NCBI GenBank assembly: GCA_024516035.1
Contig: CM044958.1
Location: 46,759,205-46,823,204, forward strand
Source: Bactericera cockerelli
Lineage: Eukaryota > Arthropoda > Insecta > Hemiptera > Triozidae
Length of the DNA stretch: 64,000 bases
Reading direction: 5' to 3'
Every line of letters begins with the position of its first letter. The first letter of the stretch is position 1. Below the pieces are notes generated by a model that was not told the origin of the DNA, made no database searches, and worked only from the letters and a program-made list of their open reading frames with translations. This document shows positions 11,369 through 29,940 of the stretch, one piece after another. The position numbers and the translations under genes were made by a program.

Positions 11369-11605
11369 ATAATAATAATAATAATAATAACTACCTTCTC
11401 ATAGAACTCGGAGAACTCCTTGGCAGACTCGGAGGAGCTAGTAATAATAATAATAATAATAATAATTACTTTCTCATAGAACTCGGAGAACTCCTTGGCG
11501 GACTCGGAGGAGCTAGTAATAATAATAATAATAATAATAATAATTACCTTCTCATAGAACTCGGAGAACTCCTTGGCGGACTCGGAGGAGCTAGTAATAA
11601 TAATA
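11369..11605 (-). repeat. LETM1 exon-end minisatellite, segment C (3 units)
   Basis: Three further units of exon fragment plus donor with TAA spacers, closest to the parental exon (about 200 bp away). One unit has a T in place of C in the donor-adjacent segment (tactttctc). It ends in a short TAA run before unrelated LINE-tail sequence. Confidence 0.92.
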
Positions 11606-11799
11606 GGGTTGGGTGGAAGAGATTGCCTAAGGCAATAACCCCGCCCTTTAGTTAGGACATATATTATGTATATATTTATTTATTTTTTCTTTATTTATTA
11701 TTATTTTTTTGTTATGTTATATTGTATTTTCGTTTGTAATTATTTGTATTGTATATGTCCTATTATCTAATAAAGTGTAAAAAAAAAAAAAAAAAAATT
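11606..11799 (+). mobile_element. LINE/SINE 3' end with poly-A
   Basis: It begins GGGTTGGGTGGAAGAGATTG, followed by CCTAAGGCAATAACCCCGCC, an AT-rich stretch and AATAAAGTGT ending in A(19). Related segments occur at 32575-32770 and 33595-33790 (minus) and in part at 31290-31340 and 35720-35766, so this is the 3' terminus of a dispersed retroposon family. The poly-A abuts the LETM1 donor site (GTAATT). Confidence 0.7.
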
Positions 11800-11801
11800 A
11801 C

Positions 11802-18106
<6,305 letters not shown>

Positions 18107-19261
18107 CTGGGGGAGAGGGAAGAAACAAGAAATACATTATAAGTTTTAAGCAGACAACATCAAAATTGAAAGGTTCCTCTGATTTTATTCTGAACTTTAT
18201 GAAATATTTTCATTAATGAATTTTTTGTACACAACACTATACACAATACACCACGTTAATAATTTGAAGGATTGATGGGGTTAATACTCCATCAATTCTT
18301 TCACTACCATGACAACCATCATGGACACAGAAAGTAAAGTAAGTATCATATTTGTGTTCCTGAGAATTACTCAACTTCGCATTACTTTTTGTCATACCAG
18401 GGACTCGATTCACCGACCTCCAGGTTTCAAGGACGGTAAAATATATTATTATTTATTTTCATTAGAGGTAGATGCATGTATTTTCTCTGTTTATTTAAAG
18501 AGCAAAATTTATCAACACTTCTATGTTTAAAAAAAAATAATTTACCTTATTTTAAAGGGGTAATTGATTGTATCATAAGTCAAATCTTGTCAATAACCCA
18601 AATTATGTTACATGGTCTAGTTTAGAATATTGCGAATACATAATTTATTTTACAACTTACATGAACTGGAAATTTACTGATCATACTCTTACTATTTCCA
18701 CATAGATAAGAAACATTCCATACAGTGTGATGGTAAAGATAAATCACTAAATTAACAATAATTTCCTGAATGATAAAAATTACAGGGGGAATTCTAGGCT
18801 CCTCATAAAAAGTAAAAACAGGGTGTCCTAGAATTTCATTTTACTTCTTATTCTTTACTTCCTTCATTTTTACACATAAGGTTCTTTGTGGGTCTAATGT
18901 GAAAGACACTAAGAGCATTTGTCTACCATTTTTCTTTTAAAAAAATGTTGTATTTCCTAAGCAGAAAGGGTGCTTCAGTTCTCGACCAGAGTTCTTTATC
19001 TAGTTTCTAAATCTATGAAAAAAGAAAACAAGTTGTTAGATAAGACTGCATCAGTTAGTAAGCATGGAAATCCACGTACTAATGGTATTTTGTAAACACT
19101 CAGGCTAGATCAAGATCATAAATGGGTGTTTTCTGAGGTTAATGTTTAAGCATTTTCTACTACCTAACACTCAGATTGCTATAATTATGTGTTCATATAT
19201 TAAAAAAATAACCTGGATAACCAGACTTGCACATAACTAGACCAACAATTGTAATTAAGGG
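18107..19261. other. Intron/intergenic, no gene recognised
   Basis: AT-rich sequence upstream of the first visible LETM1 exon. It should contain or precede the missing 5' LETM1 exon, but no convincing transit-peptide exon was found. It holds a remnant of the ACAGGGTGTCC repeat family near 18818 and a partial SINE B body near 19125-19200 (minus). Confidence 0.5.
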
Positions 19262-19650
19262 TTACAATTCAATTCAATTCAATTTTATTTTTTATTGTAC
19301 ATGAAATACATAAATGTATAAAGCCACATTGATCATGTATTGTGACAAATAACCATTGTGATTTCAAGTGAAATTAAACCTGAATATAAAAAATTTGACA
19401 CGGATCAGAATTTTTATTGTAAAAATTATTACAGTCTAGTGCATTTTTCGAAATAATTTCTATTGTACAATGGTCTGTGAGTAAAGAAAAAGAGACATGT
19501 ATAGTGTTTAATAATGTCTTCATCACCCTGTAAATTGAAGGTTATTGAAAGGTAAATACTCAGATCATAGTATACTCAATTGAGTGAGATGAATTGTGAT
19601 CAGCTGTGAGCTCTACAGGCTGTAACTGAAATACTCAATACATAAGATAA
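19262..19650 (-). mobile_element. CR1-like LINE 3' end fragment
   Basis: It begins with AATTCAATTCAATTCAATTT followed by TATTTTTTATTGTACATG, the same (CAATT)n tail arrangement as the truncated LINE at 575. Only non-coding 3' sequence is visible; the right edge is approximate. Confidence 0.5.
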
Positions 19651-19789
19651 GAAGTAATCCATGTACCTAGTCTGTAAGGACAATTTATTAGGATATTGGA
19701 TATGTGCATTTTTTTGTCAGAGTTTCAGATGCTTGGTTAAATTCTGTATTTGCTCAGTGAAATTTTGTAATCTCAACTTTATACATATA

Positions 19790-19932
19790 TTATGAAATAC
19801 ATGTCCTATTTAACTCAAAGTAGAAACAAAGGCACAAATATTTTTTTAAAAAATGCCTTCTTTAAAAAAAGGCATTTTTTTAAAACTTTGTTTCTACTCT
19901 GAGTTAAATGGGAGATCTATTTCATAATATAA
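19790..19932. mobile_element. Hairpin MITE
   Basis: Arms TATGAAATACATGTCC, then TTTAACTCAAAGTAGAAAC, return inverted as GTTTCTACTCTGAGTTAAA, then a segment ending ATTTCATA. The centre is AAAAAATGCC/GGCATTTTTT. Arms of about 65 bp leave almost no internal sequence. Confidence 0.7.
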
Positions 19933-21589
19933 AAATTCAAAACATATAAATGCCTATACTAACTAAAATGTATCTAATTAAATCTAGTTAAAAATTAATA
20001 AAATCCATCAATTATTATACCTAAGCTAATTATGAATAACAATGAAAGTCCTACACTAGCAAACTGTTCAAAGAGAAATTTTCAAGAAGTAAGACCAAAG
20101 TTGAAAGGTCAATATTGATAAGGTAACTGCGAAAGTATTGTTCAAAAAAATCAATGAGAGGAGTTCAACCTGTAAATTTTACTGACTCCAAGTTAAAATT
20201 TAACCCTTTTTGGTAAAGTAATTAGTATTTTGCTGGCTAACTGTAAAGTACATGTTATCATGTTCATTATATAAATGAAAAATTGTGAATGAGTAAGAAC
20301 AAAAACACATGAGAAGTTGATTTGATCAACCTGTTCTCATAAAACAAAGTGAAAGAGTTATTCTTTGAAAACCATAGTGTGTAAAAAAGAGGAGAATAAT
20401 CAACCTATAAAAAGAAGTTAAGGTACCATATTTGTGTTAATCACTTTTGTGATCTCACAAATACTTAAACTCACACTGCTAAATTTTTCAATAATTTTGG
20501 GACATGAACCTCATAAATCGAGCTACCTACTGAGGTTGGATTCTATATGAAACATAATCAGGTTCTTTTCTGTAAGCTTTACAAAATTTATCATTGTTTA
20601 CATTAAATTTAACTATGATTGTTATAGGATTTTTTTTTCTCCTCACACTTAATTTAAACAAATATTTGCCTTGGTGAACAAGTTGAATTCACCTTTTTTA
20701 ACATCCTATAGAAACTTATTCACTTCTCTATACTCCATAGCTTCTTTTACTTGTTTAATATTATCTAATATGGCCATGAACTCCATAATTTTCTTTATTT
20801 CAGAAACATGTGCAAATAGGTGGTGTGCTTGTATTATTTGATTATTCATCTGATGCTTCTAGGTTCATAAGGTTGGATTCTTTTATCTTGGGCATAAGTG
20901 AATGTGTTTGATAATTATAATTGTGAGAAGAATAAAGACTGATTTTATTTTAAAAAATCTATGAATTTTGTTTAATTTGCCTTATCATGAAATATCTTAG
21001 ACATCTAACTACATCTTATCTATGAATGATATGACACAATGATTGTATCTCAAATATATTTTTACACAGTTGTAAATGATGATTTAAAAATGAACCAAAT
21101 TTCAAAAATAGCAAGAAGATATTTTAAAAGTTTTTAGAGAGAAAATCTATTTCAGCAATATCTGAATAATATAAAATAGTATTGTTAATATTCAAAATAT
21201 TATCTTCGTAGGTGCCATTTGATTTTACCAATTAACCTTGACCAAGTGAAGTCATTTCCTTCTTGGATTTTTTTAAACTCTTTGTTAAAAGGTGAAGAGT
21301 ATGCAGTATTTATGGGAGAAATGTGCGTCACAATATGTTTATTTTCATCCCAATATGTCATGTAATTTTTTCTAAGATAATAAAATAAATATTTCTTGCC
21401 AAAAAATTATGGACACACCTCTCCAATGTGCATAGGTACTATTGCCAAATTATTTAGTCATTCATATTTTATAGCATAAACTTATCTAAATATTTTTGAG
21501 ACAGTTTGGTTACAAGAAAGAAAGAGAGGTTAGAAATTTATAAGGTTTCACAGCAAATTTATCTTACAAATGAACCAAAAATATTTCGT
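19933..21589. other. AT-rich intergenic stretch
   Basis: No open frame of note, RNA gene or clear repeat copy was recognised. It is simply very AT-rich sequence between LETM1 and the next repeats. Confidence 0.5.
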
Positions 21590-22092
21590 TATTGTGCGCA
21601 TGACACATACTTTTTCTTTTCTCTCTTTTTATAATTTAATATTTCGTTACATAATTTCGTTACATAATTTTGTCACATAATTTCGTTACATAATTTTGTC
21701 ACATAATTTCGTTACATAATTTTGGTTATGTGCCAGAGCAAAGACATGAAAATGTCAAAAAACGCTTGCATACGAGTCTGCAACCATTGGGACATTTTCA
21801 TCTTTACTATTCAAGGTCTAAAACTTAACTGACCAAATTTCGTATTGTGCGCATGACACATACCTACTTTTTCTCTTCTCTCTTTTTATAATTTAATATT
21901 TCGTTATTGTGCGCATGACACATACTTTTTCTCTTCTCTCTTTTTATAATTTAATATTTCGTTACATAATTTCGTCACATAATTTCGTTACATAATTTCG
22001 TCACATAATTTCGTTACATAATTTTGTCACATAATTTCGTTACATAATTTTGGTTATGTGCCAGAGCAAAGACATGAAAATGTCAAAAAGAA
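21590..22092 (+). mobile_element. Repeat element with TTACATAAT motifs, tandem copies
   Basis: A partial unit is followed directly by a full unit of the element seen at 11979-12279. At 21755-21760 the end of one (GACATGAAAATGTCA) is joined to the start of the next (CGCTTGCATACGAG). The internal tandem motif CGTTACATAATTT occurs four times in each. Head-to-tail joining suggests amplification through tandem or circular forms. Confidence 0.7.
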
Positions 22093-23640
22093 TATATGAC
22101 TTTATACAACAACAAAAAAAAGATTAAATGTTCATAATTTGAGAGGACAGACTAAGATTTTCTGGACAGTTAGTAAAAATAACTAGGGGAGGTAGAGAGG
22201 TGATATATGATGTGCCAAATGTTGCTATTTATTAATAGTAAAAAAAAATCTCTTTTTTTAGTCCAACTAAAACCATTTATGTAGGGCTCAAATTTTTCAT
22301 TTAGAATAGATTTTGTTAGGACCAAATAGAGTGTAATAAAGTCAATCAGAGCTTTTTGTCACCAAAGTAACATTTCAATAGGCATGACAATATTCTTTCT
22401 TGAAAAACAATTCTTGAGACAGTCTGAGTTATAGACAGGAAACTTAAGTGCTTCAGGACATGGACATTTTCTATTATATTGTGAAACAATACCTACGTAT
22501 CTACTATTAGTATTGATTTGACATTAGGCATTAGAACCAACCTTGTGTTAAAGTATTGTTTGATTTGTATGTAAATCTTACATCAAATTCCATGTCTTCA
22601 TATACCTCATTTTGTAAATGCATTAATCTATTTAATAATGTTTTCATTTAAGATCAGTGTTATATTTTTACAACATTGTAGCCCAAGAGATACTAAAACT
22701 CCTAACGTTCTAGAAACCTTAATGAGTTCATGGCAAACATCAAGTTATCAAGTAGGTGTCTTGATTCGCGATATTCCTTTAGCGAATTCAGTACAATCTT
22801 ATTTATGGCAAAATAGGTAATTACCGGTGGTTGATGTGACTGAAGTTCAGACAAAATGACCTATGTCACAGACTTCATACCTCTTCTTGTTAACTTACTT
22901 TTTAAGAGCGCTGAATTTCGTAGGATGAGAGATCTGTTAATTTTAGAAAGGGGATACATATTAGATACTAGAAAATCACAGTTTAATCTTCAGAGTTAAA
23001 ATTTAATTAATTTACACAAATTTCTAATGGAAAAAAACTCTATCAGCAAGAATAAAATTGCAACATATTTTTTATCAACATTCAAGATAAATAAAAAGCT
23101 GTTTGTCTTTAGATAACCTTGAGATAAATACGAAATCAGCTGATTTTTTACTTCCTCAAATTAAGTAGGCTTTACACGTTCAATTTAAAATTATTTTACC
23201 AATAATTCGAATCTGTTTTTATCTCAAATATTATTTTACTTCCCGATCCTAAAAAAGTGGTACCTATCCAAAATCAAGAAACAATTTTGCCAGACTCCGT
23301 GGTGTTAGTTACGTTTGTGACTTATCCGTGACCCCTGGTCCAAATATCTTAAGTTTGATCCCGCGTTGGGCAGAATAATATTTTTTCAATACAAAAAAAA
23401 TCTGACCCTTCCAAACAATACATGTGAGACTGGCATTTCCGACCCGTACCAAGCTCACTAGGCTGGGTGAGGCTAATGTTAATGTGGCTGTTACGATTCA
23501 CACATAAGGTCGCAGTATAATAATAATTGGTACGACAAAGAGTGAGTTTCGCGGTACAAATAGGAAATGTGGCATCCGTAATGAGGACACTGAAGAAAGA
23601 AGACGTTTTTAATTAAATATATTATAATATCATTTTATAA
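22093..23640. other. Intergenic, no gene
   Basis: AT-rich sequence. Near 23440-23500 there is a decayed copy of the SINE body domain (GGCTGGGTGAGGCTAATG). Nothing else is recognised. Confidence 0.5.
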
Positions 23641-25934
23641 ATCTGGATTTTGTCGTAGTCGATGAGAAAGCAGTACAAAAAGGGATCTCGTCCTTTCCAA
23701 ATGGTTCTGCGGCAGGCATAGATGGTTTCAAGCCTCAATTCTTCAAAGACCTGACTTCCTACTCTGCAGGCGAAGCTGGAAAACGCGTCCTCACTGCTCT
23801 AACAGATCTTTGTAATTTCATGCTGTCTGGTAGAGTTATTGAAGAAGTGTGTCCCTTACTGTATGGAGCTTCCTTATTTGCGCTATCAAAAAAAGACGGT
23901 GGAATCCGACCGATTGCTGTAGGCAATTCATTCAGAAGATTAACTTCAAAAATAGCATGCCACCATGTCCAAAACGAATTGTTGAGTTACCTCAGTCCCA
24001 GTCAACTTGGCGTAGGAGTGCGACAAGGCTGTGAAGCATCTATCCATGCAGTCCGGACTTACCTGGCTCAAGCTGAGAATAGCGAGAAAATAATCTTGAA
24101 AGTGGATTTTTCCAACGCATTCAATAGTATAAACCGCGATTCTATGCTCCATGAAGTAAAAAGAACTGTTCCACATATCTACTCATTCATCTCACAATGT
24201 TACAAAGAACCTTCTTTCTTGTTCTTTGGTAAAGATGTGATATCATCTGAGACAGGCTGCCAGCAAGGGGACCCTTGTGGACCGCTGTTGTTCAGTTTGA
24301 CAGTCCATCCTATTGTACAATCTTTGACAACTGAATTAAACACATGGTACCTTGATGATGCTACACTCGCAGACAAACCAGATATTGTATTGGATAACTT
24401 TAAAAAGATCATTGAGATGGCAAAGGATATTGGTTTGAAAGTGAATTCAAACAAATGCGAGATTCTATTCTGTTCCGATCATATCAATGATGATATTGTT
24501 GACCAGTTCAATGTGGTGTCTCCTGGTATCCGTGTTGTCGACAAATCAAGTTTCAATCTCCTTGGAGCCCCTATATTTGAAGATGGGTTTGAAAATCATG
24601 TGCTACCTAAAGTTGAAGATTTGAAACTTTTGTTGAGCCGTTTAGAAGATTTAAATTCTCACATGAGTTATGTCATCCTCAAAAATTGTCTTCTAGTCCC
24701 CAAGTTGAACTACTTACTGAGGACATGCCCCTTTTGGAAATTTGAAAATGTAATGAAAGATATTGACGACCTGTTACTCCAAACTCTACAATCATTACTC
24801 AATACTAATTTGAATGCAAAACAATGGAACTTGGCAACACTTCCTATCAACAACGGAGGTATTGGTATAAGAAAAATTAGTAGTCTTGCTCTTCCAGCTT
24901 TCCTTGGCTCAAGTTACGGTGTTCAAAATTTGGTCTCTCAAATACTTTCAATGGATCAATGTTCTGTACACCTACAACTTGAAGCTGTAGAAATGTGGCA
25001 GTCTATTTTTGGCGAACATCTACCTGAGCCAAACCAGAAACATGTTCAAAAGAAATGGGATAAAATAAGTATTGAAACAACAATTGATAACACCAGTTTT
25101 CAGAATGATATTGAGAAAGCCCGTTTTCTAGCACTTCAAGAAAAAGAATCTGGAGCTTGGCTTCAAGTTTATCCATCTAAAAACATCGGAACCTTGATGG
25201 AAAATACATCATTCAGAACATGTGTTGGTATTCGCCTGGGTTGTTCTATTTTCAAGCGTCATATGTGTGAGTGTGGAACAGAAATCAAGGAAGATGGTTT
25301 ACATGGTCTCAGTTGTTGTAAAGGGAAAGGTCGCTTCCCTCGTCATGTAGAACTGAATGATATTGTTCAGCGGGCTCTATCTTCCATCCATGTTCCCTCA
25401 ACTTTAGAACCCCTGGGATTATCCAGAGATGACGGCAAGCGGCCTGATGGCATGACCTTGGTTCCCTGGTCGAAAGGTCAAACCTTAGTCTGGGATTGTA
25501 CCTGTGTCCACACATTAGCAGAAACTTATCTCCCCAAGACTCGACAGGAAGCTGGGTCTGCTGCAGAGGAAGCCGACAAAAAGAAGGTCGCCAAATACAG
25601 CTTCATCCGAAATCAGAATTATATTTTCCAACCATTAGCATTCGAGACATTTGGACCGTGGAGCTTGAAGACAAAACAGTTTTTCAGGAGAGTTGGCGAC
25701 GTTTTAGCCCGAGTGACAGGAGACATGAGAGCGGGCATTTTTCTCACACAAAGATTGTCTCTAGCAATCCAGAGAGGTAACGCAGCAAGTGTTCTCTCTG
25801 GATTGCCAAAGTCAAAAACTTTGTGTGACTTTACTTGAATAGTATGTGAACAAAATAAAATATAAAATCTAATAGTACATGTCCTAATCAGATGTTTTGA
25901 CATCAATGACAGTTCTATCAGATCTGTCAACTTG

Positions 25935-25967
<33 letters not shown>
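23641..25967 (+). mobile_element. 5'-truncated LINE with restriction-like endonuclease and poly-A tail
   Basis: The insertion begins in frame near 23650 (coding SSFPNGSAAGIDGFKPQ), upstream of the first ATG, and ends in A(33) at 25935-25967. Possible short target duplication TTTATAA on both sides. The 5' truncation and poly-A tail indicate target-primed reverse transcription. The reading frame is undamaged, so the insertion is young or conserved. Confidence 0.8.
23650..25838 (+). CDS. Reverse transcriptase with C-terminal zinc finger and PD-(D/E)XK nuclease
   Basis: An open frame of about 729 codons without an N-terminal start; the first ATG, at 23820, is internal to the RT. Motifs: RPIAVGNSFRRLTSK, motif A VDFSNAFNSINR, GCQQGDPCGPLLF and catalytic WYLDDATL. 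After a long thumb region comes CECG, then HGLSC (CCHC-type), and RPDG, then LVWDCT, fitting a restriction-like nuclease as in R2/NeSL/Hero-type elements. Which clade it belongs to was not determined. It acts in trans or not at all, as the 5' part is missing. Its sequence is clearly different from the R4-like element at 1792-5728. Confidence 0.8.
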
Positions 25968-25970
<3 letters not shown>

Positions 25971-26119
25971 ATAATAATTGGTAAGTATTACTATGCAATT
26001 TTCTCTGAACCCCTACATACAATCTATACAATCCAGAACCAGGTCAGATAATGGTTTTATAATCCTTAAGGGTAGGTACATCTATTTTTTTATTATTATT
26101 TCTTAGTCGTTTCCATTCA

Positions 26120-26960
26120 TATACCGGGTGGGCGAAAAAAATCGATCAGAACGTTTTTTGAATAATACCTATCTGTTTCCTTTAAAACTTCAAATGCCAA
26201 TTAAATTTTATATTTTTAAAAACTATCTACACCTACCTTAATATTTAAAGCTTTTTATTTTGTACGAGATATTGTAGGTATGTAGGTATCTCTTGTAGAT
26301 TGGAGATTCTTTTTTATGAAGTTACTTGAAAAAAAATCAACATTATACAAGAAGTGTTTACTTCCATAGGGACAAGTACGCAAAATTTCGTACAAAGTAG
26401 GATAGTGCCTATATTTTTACTTTCCTTATCCTATGATTAAGAAAGTATTGTATTCGTCGAAAATTCGACCTACCCAGTTTTTCACATTTCTGGACGAATC
26501 ACAGCCTCAGGATACCAAAAAAGTTGTTTTCGGCCATTGGTCCGTGCGTCTGTCTGTCTGTTTGTCCGTGAACAAGATATCTCAAGAACGGTAGGAGCTA
26601 GAGACTTGAAATTTGGTATGAAACTAGTACATCTTATACCGCACGAACCGCGAATCTGCGGCCGCAAGGCCGTAAAAAGTGGCCGCAAGGGCCGTTCCTT
26701 TGAATTGGGTAATGATACAAAAAAAGTTAGAGAACAACTTTTTTATTGGAATAAAAAAATAATAGGGATTTACTCAGATCATTTTTTTGATATCTTGAAC
26801 TTTTTGGAATACGGTTCCAATTTACCGGTATTTTCGAGGGTCCCCATTAGACCAACAACTTTTATTTTTATTATTATTTATCGTTGATGGGGGTTGTGAC
26901 ATAAAATATCAAATCCAATGATTTTGAGGTGCTGATTACGAATTTGACATTTATTTTTAG
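26120..26960. repeat. Dispersed repeat (CTTTCCTTATCC family), copy 1
   Basis: From about 26410, ACTTTCCTTATCCTATGATT, then GTATTGTATTCGTCGAAAAT and a GTCTGTCTGTCTGTTTGTCC run, then ACTTGAAATTTGGTATGAAA. A second copy is at 40495-40930 in the same order. The class is unknown; no intact coding region. Confidence 0.6.
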
Positions 26961-27106
26961 CTAACTGTTACCTATGAGTCACCAGTGGGTTTTGGTCCAT
27001 ATCATATTATATTTGGAAAAGTATAATATGATAAAGAAAGTCAGAGTGATGTTTACACCAGATATTTTCCTGCTAAAGATTCTTGCATGAAACTTTCAGG
27101 AAAATT

Positions 27107-28057
27107 TTAACCTTTTGCACTCCAGTGAAAAAAAATTGGAACTGCCCATACGGTCCAGTGCATGTCCCACATGCAACCATAGAAACGCCGCTACACTCCA
27201 GTATAAAATTCACAAGAACAGTCCTTAAGGTCCAGTGCATGTCCCACATGCAAGATTTCCCTCCACTTTATTCGATTTCATTTTATATTTTCCTTTTTAT
27301 CAGCCTATCAGAATTATTCTAGTCGATTCGTGATATTCCGGTGAATATTTACGAACAAGTCAAAAGTGTCTAAAATGTAAGCCAGCTGTGTAAACAAACA
27401 TTATTATCAGTGCAACCTGCGGAAGGCTGGTTCAGTGTAGTACCTGTTCTATCGTCTTTATTTCTGTGATAAAAATGTCTAAAAGAAAACTGTATAGTTT
27501 TATAGGTAAAGAAGAAGCAAAGAACATTCGAAATTTACTTTGTGGTAAGTAATTTATTTTCTTTATATGTTTATTTGAGGGTCAAAGATACCTCTGCAAA
27601 GTATATCTCTGTCTCTTTCTATCACACTTGTTGACATGAGTTAGACAAAGATGGATGATGTGTGATACAGGGTGGCGTTGTTAGCCTTGACTTCACGACC
27701 CTCTTCAAACACATTGTCTTTTTGTACTTCCACTACCTATCTTTTTTTAACAGTGTTTTATACCTAATTATTTACCCATTTTTAGCTCCCATATCGCTAA
27801 TTGGGGATCTAGTGTTCTTTTTACAAAGTCAAAAGTTTGGGTCGTCTACAAACACCCTGTATACGAGGTCTGTAATTTGAAAGAAAAAATCTACTGGACC
27901 GTAGCGCTTCGTTTCTTTCCGAAACAACTCGACCTGATGAACAAACAAAACAATGCATGTGGGACATGCACTGGACCTTAAGGACTGTTCTAGTGAATTT
28001 TATACTGGAGTGTAGCGGCGTTTCTATGGTTGCATGCACTGGACCGTAAAAGGTTAA
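27107..28057 (+). mobile_element. Non-autonomous piggyBac-type element
   Basis: TTAA at both ends (27107-27110 and 28054-28057), with inverted termini CCTTTTGCACTCCAGTG and CACTGGACCGTAAAAGG. Subterminal inverted repeats contain GGTCCAGTGCATGTCCCACA and CGCCGCTACACTCCAG on each side. Internally an ATG at about 27476 opens a short frame (MSKRKLYSFIGKEEAKNIRN) that runs into a GTAAGT donor at about 27545; this could be the first exon of a lost transposase. A second, smaller element with TACAGGGTGGCG and CACCCTGTATAC ends is nested at about 27666-27864. Confidence 0.7.
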
Positions 28058-28413
28058 AATAGTGTATCAATCAGTGTTATTGTTTACGTAACAAAAGAGG
28101 AAAAAATTGTTACCCATAAAAATAATTACCTACTGGTTGTTTATTACTTTTAATTTTTTTGCACCCCGATAATGTCTTATTGAAATTTAATAATGTTTTA
28201 AATTTGACGACAACCCATGTGTTGATTTCTGTCAAACTTTTTAGTAGCTAGAGCTGTCTTGAAATTTTCGTGTAAGTTTTTTGGCTGCTCAAATCTTCAT
28301 GTTTTCATCAGCTGATTTTTGTAAACAAACATAAACACGTGCTTTGATAAGAATTTCGATGTTCCAAAATTTGAAATTTTTATTCCCAATTTAATATTTA
28401 ATTAAATTTTTGG

Positions 28414-28674
28414 GCCAGCGTCGATGGCGCGTTGAATGCACCGGTTCTCGTAGGATCACCGAAGTTAAGCAACGTCCAGCGAGGTGAAGACTTCGTGATG
28501 CTGGCATTCCGGCCCAACCCAGGCTGGGTGAGGTCAATGTGGGTAGCAGGTTTGTAAATTCCCTGCGAATGAAAGGGCAAATAATACCAAGATAAAGGCT
28601 ACAATTGCTATCTTCAGTTATAAGAACTTGAAGAACTTGGTGCCCAATCATAAATTCATAGATACTACTACTAC
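28414..28674 (+). mobile_element. 5S rRNA-derived SINE (SINE3 type), copy 1
   Basis: The head is a diverged 5S rRNA: GTTGAATGCACCGGTTCTCG, then GATCACCGAAGTTAAGCAAC. Then comes a body, CCCAACCCAGGCTGGGTGAG and CAATGTGGGTAGCAGG, and an ACT-repeat tail. It is flanked by an exact 11-bp target-site duplication, taaatttttgg, at 28403-28413 and 28675-28685, which proves retroposition. The 5S internal promoter (box A, intermediate element, box C) would drive Pol III transcription. A second copy is at 37018-37230. Confidence 0.93.
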
Positions 28675-28964
28675 TAAATTTTTGGACCATTTATGCTCAA
28701 AGATATTCATTACAGGCTGAATAAGTGACGTATTGATCTACTTTAGCTCTTTTTTGATTTTTTAAATTAGGTAAGTACAACTGACATGGAGCATTAAGTT
28801 CCACTTGACTAATTCTTTAAATATGGCCTTCAAAGCACTTTCAAGCCCAAGTGCATAGTTGCTAAGAACAAATAAAATAAATAAACCTTATACACAATCA
28901 AATGGCTAATGGCCGTGCTGAATCAGGCTGTTAGTGACTATGCTCTTGTGCCTCACTCTCATAA

Positions 28965-29090
28965 TCATAATCTCCAAATCTCACATTCAACTGTCACACA
29001 ACGCACTCTGATAGGTTAATTTGAATGCAATAACCAATCATTGTGTGACAAATGGAGATTTTGAGACTGGAGAGTGTTTCTAGAACGGAC
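28965..29090. mobile_element. Short palindromic MITE, copy 2
   Basis: CTCCAAATCTCACATTCAAC, then CTGTCACACAACGCACTCTG, return as CATTGTGTGACAAATGGAGA. It matches 17255-17415. Confidence 0.65.
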
Positions 29091-29940
29091 TACTGTTGAA
29101 TCTCATCTACCATAGCCAGAGCTTTTCTACATTTGAAAAAGATCTCTTTCTGTGCAGATTACAGAAGAAAGAGAATGATTAAAACACATGTTTTAAAAAC
29201 TTACCCTCATTAATCCTGGTTTGGATCAAATATTCTATGTTCTGTCCACTCCTTGTTTAACTAAATATCTAGACTATAAGAGCTGTTGGGATAAAAGAGG
29301 GATCAAGTTGTTCAGTTGGCCAACTGTAGAAAGGGATTAGATCATCAGTAGCATCACTGAAGATTAACACTTAAACAGGGATTAATCAAGCTATTCTCAA
29401 GAAGTGTACTCTTTACCCCCAGGAATGTGTGTTGAGGAAATCTACCTCTTAAGTGTCTTAAGACCTATAATATTTGTCTCTGAGCTATCAGGCATAATCT
29501 GCTGTGTTATACTTATTGATCTCACAAGATAAAAAATATGGCTCGCTCCACAAGTATTTACTGACATCAATTTCCCTTTAACTTATTCATGAGAAAAATA
29601 TCACAAAAATAAGAGACCCGTGCTACACTGGGTCTCTTAGTGTGACATGTCTGTGTAAGACATACAGTTTCACTTTTTTATTTCTTTTCCTATGTGCTTT
29701 ATCTTATATGTAACTATGTAATGTAAAAGAAATGTACAATAAAACACATTATTATTATTTATTTATTTAGAGTGAAATTTTCAACACTATCACACTCAGA
29801 ATTTGCTTTTACAAAATATGTAAATGATTATGTTATCCAACAGTTGAAATGAGCTAATTTTAATATTACCAATTTACTAGACTAATCTTACATTTGTGTT
29901 TTGGACATTAATCTAAATGATTTATTCCCCAGCTTGTACA
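29091..29940. other. Upstream region of NLE1
   Basis: No gene seen. At 29690-29760 there is a retroposon-like 3' end (AATAAAACACATTATTATTA). The TTCCCCAG at about 29932 just before the NLE1 ATG could be a splice acceptor joining an unseen 5' UTR exon. Confidence 0.45.

Noticed and set aside
28414..28520. A 5S rRNA gene
   Set aside because: It is diverged, followed by a SINE body, flanked by a target duplication, and a second copy at 37018 shares its changes.
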